A DNA stretch of 8,243 nucleotides. Source: Thermoplasmata archaeon (GTDB taxonomy: Archaea > Thermoplasmatota > JAKEGO01). The position numbers and the translations under genes are program-made. Shown piece after piece: positions 5,601-8,243 of this stretch. The stretch is taken from NCBI GenBank assembly GCA_022615805.1, contig JAKEGO010000182.1, positions 1-8,243 of the forward strand. Reading direction: 5' to 3'. The notes below the pieces were generated by a model that ran no database searches, had not been told where the DNA came from, and was given only the letters and a program-made list of their open reading frames with translations. Numbering within the stretch: position 1 is the stretch's first letter; the number at the start of each line of letters is the position of its first letter.

Positions 5601-8243
5601 TGAGCTCGAACGATCCGTCGCCCGACGAGGTCACAACGATCGTTATCCTGAACCGTCCAGACTCGATGTCGTCCTCTTGTTGCAGTGTCACCGTGACGTT
5701 GGCGACCAGGGAACCGCCCGGCGCGATGGGTCTGTCGTCATGATCCACCTCGATAGTCATCCAGTCCGGGGCATCGTCGACGTCCATGCTGTAACCGTCG
5801 TCCCTCGTTCCGGTGTTCACGATCCGGAAGGCGAGGTCGATGGTCCTCTCATCGATCGGATCGATGCTCTCCGTGGTCGTGAGGTTATCGATGCGGAATT
5901 CGAAAACGTCCGCAAAGGTCACGGTGAGGTCGATGGCCTCGGCGATGGTCCCGTCGGATGTGGACCTCGCTCTCACGGTGAAGGTTGACGATGTTAGTGT
6001 GTCGTTCCCGAACAGGGTCACGGCTTCGATGCGGTCTGGTATGTCCACTGTAACTTTCACCGCCGCCACCGAAGATGGGACCGATAGCGTGACATCCAAC
6101 TGTTCGACCCCCGAGGTGGCACCGATGGCGAACGTGACGTACGGGGCGAGGACGCCGGCGGACGCGAAGAGCCTTGCAGTCTCCGCGCCGTTACCGCCGT
6201 TCTCGACGTTCAGATCGAAGGCGAGGGCGCTCCCGAACTGTCCGGTCCTCGTCTCGTCGGGGGACGACAGGACGATCCCCCTCGTCCGATCGATCTCCAC
6301 CGTCAGGTTGAGGTCGGCGAAGACGTCCGCGCTCTCGATCGACCTGAACCTGAAGAGGAACCAATGGACGCCGTGCAACGCGGATGGGGGGGATGCGAGC
6401 GATATGTTCATGTCCTCGCTCTCGCCCTGCCCCACCATGACCGTGCCAGGGTAGGATCGCGTCCACCCGCTTGGGGAACCGTCGATGAACGAGACGGAGT
6501 AGATGTCGTCGACGTTGCCGCCGTTCGTGACCGTGATCGCGAAGACCGCTGTCTCTCCCCGGGAGACGCTGCGGTGATCATCGCCCTCGAGCGAGAAACG
6601 GTACTCGGGGTTCACCGCTACGGTGAGGTCCCTCCAGTCGGACACGCCGTGGTCGCATCGCGACGTCGCGATCACCCTGAACTGGTGCTGGCCGTTGTCC
6701 GCGTCGGACGGTATCGGGACCGTGAGGTAGACGGTCGCCACGGCACCCGGCGCGAGCGGACCGACCTCGCTCACGATCGTCCTGTTCGGGGACGAGGCCG
6801 GAGTGTCGAAGAACCCGACGTTCTGCCAGGAGGCGATCCCGCCCGAGACGCCGAGGCCGAAGGTATCGTCCCCCGTGCCCTCGTTCTCCACGGTGAGCGT
6901 GAAGGTGACGTTCCCTCCCCGGGACCCGGTGAGGAGGGGCTGCACCTCGTCGAGGGCCACGTCTGGGATGTCGGCGACCGTTATGTTGACCGCGACATGT
7001 ACGTCCCACGATCCTTCACCCGCCTCGAGCGTCAGCGTATGGTGCCCTGGCGATGCGCCGCCAGGTACGTCCACCCCGAGGTAGATGAAGCCATTGGAGC
7101 CCCGCCCGAGGGCGATCGACGAGACCTGCGTGCCGTTCCCGTCGAGGATGACCGTCCATGATGCAGCGTCGCCTGTGAGAGCGAGCGGGACGTCCTCGGC
7201 GTCGTTCCCGAGGTTCTTAACCTCCGCCTCGATGACCCATGCGTCGCCAACGTCGACCTCGAGGTCCTCGATGTCGGTCCTGAGCTCGATGCGGTGGTCG
7301 TGCATGACGTGCACGACGAGCGTCGCTTCGCCGAGGACCCTCCCGGCGCCGCTCGATCGGACGGAAACGTTGATGGCGTAGGTCCCCACGGCCGCGGATA
7401 TCATGTCGTCAGGGACCTCGACCTCGATGCCGATGGTCCCCGAGCGATTGTAGGGCAGCGTCACCACGGCATCGGGGGGCACTACGATGACCGCGTTCCA
7501 GTCCTCCGGTATCCCGGAAAGGGTTGCCGTGTACGTATCGGCGTGCGTCCCCTCGTTCACGAGGCCCAAGTCGAAGTTCGCGTCTTGGCCCGGGAGGACA
7601 GATATGCTTCCCGGGCTCGCGATGCCGAGGCCGTACAGCGGGGCGATGGTCGTGTTGAACTCGACCTCGTCCGTTTCCGACCAATCTTCCCAGCAAGTCA
7701 CCCTCGCGCCGATGTGGAAATAGCTCCTGTTCCTGATCGCCTCGGGGATGAGCGGCCACCGGGGAACGCTTATATTGACGGTGATGACCGCCGCAGCTCC
7801 CGCGGGGACAAGCGGCATCGCCGGGTAAGCGGACGCCCACTCGCTCCTGGCCCCCGTCAGATTGATCCAGTACGTCGCGTGTGCTGATCCGGTGTTCTGC
7901 ACATCGAGGACGTACGAGATGGTGCTATCGGGTATCGTCGAGCCGGTGGTCTCCGAGGCGAGCAGGCTCAGGCCGTAGACGGGCCGCACGACGAGGGTGA
8001 GATCGAACCTCTCGACGATGTCGTCGCTCTCCTTCGTCGGAGTTCCGTTCCGCGACCTGATCTCCATGCAAACGGTGTAGGACCCGACGGGGATGAGGTT
8101 CTTCGCTGGAAGGCCGACGGTGATGGTCGAGCGGCCGACGGCCATCGATGCGAGCAGGTGAGTCGAGTTCTCGACGGTGACGACGGCCGATGCGGGCAGC
8201 GTGTCGTTGATCCTCGAGACGAGCAGGGTGTCCTGTCCGTTCC
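2623..8243 (-). CDS. Giant multi-module cell-surface protein (CARDB/NEW3-like repeats, C-terminal membrane anchor), 5' partial
   Basis: The frame stays open from the right edge to the TGA at 2623-2625, giving 1872 visible residues. The first Met in frame (codon 8143-8145) is internal, because 32 more in-frame codons without a stop precede it and complete the first beta-sandwich module. The true start and signal peptide are therefore outside the window. About 14 complete modules follow one another. They begin near 7980, 7639, 7302, 6966, 6609, 6288, 5910, 5574, 5226, 4848, 4506, 4131, 3711 and 3378. Each carries the hallmark 'V.N.G...D.Y' (for example NTGTRDD, NLGNADD, NIGNVAE), then a Pro/Gly turn and a 'V.V..P.......G.Y...V....S' strand pair. 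This is typical of CARDB/NEW3-type folds. About 31 N-X-S/T sequons and only four cysteines fit an extracellular, possibly glycosylated ectodomain. One membrane helix and a cytoplasmic tail close the protein. No catalytic motif is visible. An envelope scaffold or adhesin role is inferred. Confidence 0.9.
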   Translation of the reverse strand, partial: NGQDTLLVSRINDTLPASAVVTVENSTHLLASMAVGRSTITVGLPAKNLIPVGSYTVCMEIRSRNGTPTKESDDIVERFDLTLVVRPVYGLSLLASETTGSTIPDSTISYVLDVQNTGSAHATYWINLTGARSEWASAYPAMPLVPAGAAAVITVNISVPRWPLIPEAIRNRSYFHIGARVTCWEDWSETDEVEFNTTIAPLYGLGIASPGSISVLPGQDANFDLGLVNEGTHADTYTATLSGIPEDWNAVIVVPPDAVVTLPYNRSGTIGIEVEVPDDMISAAVGTYAINVSVRSSGAGRVLGEATLVVHVMHDHRIELRTDIEDLEVDVGDAWVIEAEVKNLGNDAEDVPLALTGDAASWTVILDGNGTQVSSIALGRGSNGFIYLGVDVPGGASPGHHTLTLEAGEGSWDVHVAVNITVADIPDVALDEVQPLLTGSRGGNVTFTLTVENEGTGDDTFGLGVSGGIASWQNVGFFDTPASSPNRTIVSEVGPLAPGAVATVYLTVPIPSDADNGQHQFRVIATSRCDHGVSDWRDLTVAVNPEYRFSLEGDDHRSVSRGETAVFAITVTNGGNVDDIYSVSFIDGSPSGWTRSYPGTVMVGQGESEDMNISLASPPSALHGVHWFLFRFRSIESADVFADLNLTVEIDRTRGIVLSSPDETRTGQFGSALAFDLNVENGGNGAETARLFASAGVLAPYVTFAIGATSGVEQLDVTLSVPSSVAAVKVTVDIPDRIEAVTLFGNDTLTSSTFTVRARSTSDGTIAEAIDLTVTFADVFEFRIDNLTTTESIDPIDERTIDLAFRIVNTGTRDDGYSMDVDDAPDWMTIEVDHDDRPIAPGGSLVANVTVTLQQEDDIESGRFRITIVVTSSGDGSFELSALLILDVREFSLAFHLEGITTNGSFDPSITSSIDLSFRIVNDGTRNDSYTLDIVNNPLHGISTMSFDYTGGAIAGGESQMVVLKLDVPSDPADLRAGQYDLVVRGVSDGDNDMTMTISMSIEVLRFSDVAISSYPANRSVSAGTPAAFTVRIENRGNSNDTVVVTIDSQDPDHGWVYLQKGTSGGPGSIQLLGIEVDYDEMETVLAYVDLTAEEAIAEFDPSSPGLIAINVSAETSDGTPSNILHLTAAIEPEHRFELNVPVRRRTLVDPVDGGHSVTFTFEVVNVGTAPDTYRISFVKDEYLDVAVSGGPSGLVYGSLDVVLTVRSTASEPSKLQAGTYPLNVTVRSESEPEESSHFTLEVLVPAVALIGLEQIDEGRSMLPGENVTYVLRVANLGNADDTILLDVGDAQLALYSWFEYRSASGNHTSGPSALVDIASGEVETVEFHLDPPQDVAGAFAGTQVDSTIDAVSTVNSTARAHISISTTVQAIERSLVIDMPATAVSLMPVPERNTRDLTIIVQSDGNIAETVQVLVREANGNGSIPAGDLTWTRLISGSVSGEMIAIDHMEPGSDNRVTLSLRIDIPTDPSEAPAGDFAYVIEVRALDAPPDDVTARATKYVSLKVESVAAFNATPENEVEYLDPTGRSFGTTAEFACTVRNIGNVAETYTFSTVGVHSALTASFDGSDTAQLHLAPGESSSVGLTLTATDVIAAGRYGFSLRASSPLAGLEGLPMAVDVWAPSIEISRWDIRGEMTGDDRMMLLTVRVWNNGTAPAGDTRVDVHVDGVLVGNANLSRLEAGTYRDLGIEWTDRGSGRWRRVAVTTEGAYPAEVSASRDIEMIVASSGSSSSMSSGAWIIIVLVSLILLMLLIGLVIAGLVSRRRERPVDDVFGLEDSTFGYRWQDDPSAGDSGPDGKTGDAKEPAGAMHMEDIDALVPPPPPPKARKRRVARIEEGKGRTPPADGEAARPTKPEDDTTPWWLREDEGEEGD
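2626..2958 (-). other. Charged, proline-rich cytoplasmic tail of the giant surface protein
   Basis: This segment of about 110 residues follows the membrane helix and has no repeat module. In order it has a basic juxtamembrane cluster (RRRER), an acidic/aromatic stretch (FGLEDSTFGYRW), a Gly/Asp/Lys linker, the motif MEDIDALV, a run of six prolines followed by KARKRR, and an acidic C-terminus with a tryptophan pair (PWWLREDEGEEGD). The composition suggests a disordered tail with short linear motifs that could meet a cytosolic or membrane-cortex partner. That role is inference; no known domain was recognised. Confidence 0.7.
2959..3033 (-). other. C-terminal transmembrane helix of the giant surface protein
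   Basis: A Ser/Gly-rich linker (SGSSSSMSSG) is followed by about 25 residues of Ile, Leu, Val, Ala and Gly, starting AWIIIVLVSL. The helix ends directly at an Arg-rich cluster (SRRRER). This is a classic single-pass stop-transfer and predicts the modules outside and the C-terminus inside (type I). The tail after it is more than 100 residues long, so it is not a sortase or archaeosortase-type sorting signal, where only a few basic residues follow the helix. Confidence 0.92.
5461..5502 (-). repeat. Short DNA-level internal repeat, copy B
   Basis: This is the partner of 5800-5841, 339 bases away, which is one module length. It encodes the 'FRIVNDGTRND' segment of the next module. The one-module spacing and same-frame position point to duplication of a whole module followed by divergence, not to an independent DNA element. 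Confidence 0.7.
5800..5841 (-). repeat. Short DNA-level internal repeat, copy A
   Basis: This 42-base stretch matches 5461-5502 at 36 of 42 positions, counted by eye. It encodes the 'F.IVNTGTRDD' strand and turn at the same place in its module as the partner copy. It shows that these two neighbouring modules are each other's close relatives within the array. Confidence 0.7.

Larger units (their letters stand above)
4700..6288 (-). repeat. Five-module block shared with the downstream paralogue (upstream copy)
   Basis: Modules starting near 6288, 5910, 5574, 5226 and 4848 match, in the same order, the five modules at 1-1611 of the other gene. Shared landmarks are 'SP..T..G.FG' with 'V.VPDR' and 'FGNDT..S', then 'RIVNTGTR.D.Y', then 'R.VNDG.R.D.Y', then 'GT.GGPG' with 'LT.EEA...FDPS', and finally 'V.N.G..PD.Y'. 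The conservation is at protein level; the DNA has diverged. The match starts near 6288. Its left limit is set only by where the other copy leaves the window. Confidence 0.75.
3052..8243 (-). repeat. Tandem array of Ig-like beta-sandwich modules
   Basis: This is the ectodomain array of the right-hand gene. It consists of consecutive modules of about 105-140 residues whose starts are marked by short conserved openings such as VYGLSL, LYGLGI, PEYRFS, DVFEFR, EFSLAF, RFSDVA and EPEHRF. The modules are clearly related but mostly divergent in sequence, so the array is ancient rather than a recent expansion. The last module (about 3052-3378) is the most different. It reads 'TVRVWNNGTAPAGDTRVDVHVDG', close to the canonical CARDB pattern in which a paired strand follows 'N.G.....'. 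Module edges are set by eye and may shift by several residues. Confidence 0.8.

Noticed and set aside
8143..8145. This ATG as the real start of the giant protein
   Set aside because: In-frame codons continue to the right edge without a stop and encode the first strands of the same module (VVTVENST). No signal peptide follows the ATG, so it is internal.
1..8243. Frequent short GATC/CTCGAGG-like words as DNA regulatory repeats
   Set aside because: They follow from recurring codon pairs for Asp, Val, Leu and Glu (GAC, GTC, CTC, GAG) in the minus-strand genes and have no regular spacing.

Overview
The window is GC-rich and holds two very long, partial genes on the minus strand, plus the 152-base gap between them. 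Both encode modular surface proteins made of tandem immunoglobulin-like beta-sandwich modules of the CARDB / NEW3 / APHP type (broadly the COG1470/COG1361 kind). These are common in archaeal cell-surface proteins, especially in Thermoplasmata-like genomes. The archaeal assignment is an inference. It rests on the protein style, on the dense N-X-S/T sequons, and on a lone TATA-like box in an otherwise GC-rich gap. There is no rRNA, tRNA or housekeeping gene to fix the taxon.

Right part (2623 to the right edge): the C-terminal 1872 residues of a giant type I membrane protein whose start lies outside the window. It has about 14 complete modules of roughly 105-140 residues and a fragment of another. 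They are followed by a Ser/Gly linker, one membrane helix, an Arg-rich stop-transfer and a charged, proline-rich cytoplasmic tail of about 110 residues.

Middle (2471-2622): a short intergenic gap. Read in the direction of the genes it has an imperfect inverted repeat, a TATA-like box and a strong Shine-Dalgarno sequence. This suggests the second gene has its own promoter.

Left part (1 to 2470): the N-terminal 823 residues of a second protein of the same type, with a signal peptide and about seven modules. It runs off the left edge, so its C-terminus is unseen.

The main result is that the two proteins are more than generic relatives. A five-module stretch in the middle of the right-hand protein matches, in the same order and with shared module-specific signatures, the five modules at the left end of the window. 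The pair therefore looks like an old tandem duplication of a surface-protein gene. The likely roles are cell-envelope scaffold, S-layer-associated protein or adhesin; nothing in the sequence shows an enzyme active site. No RNA gene, CRISPR array, transposon or defence system was seen. All plus-strand open frames look like antisense shadows.
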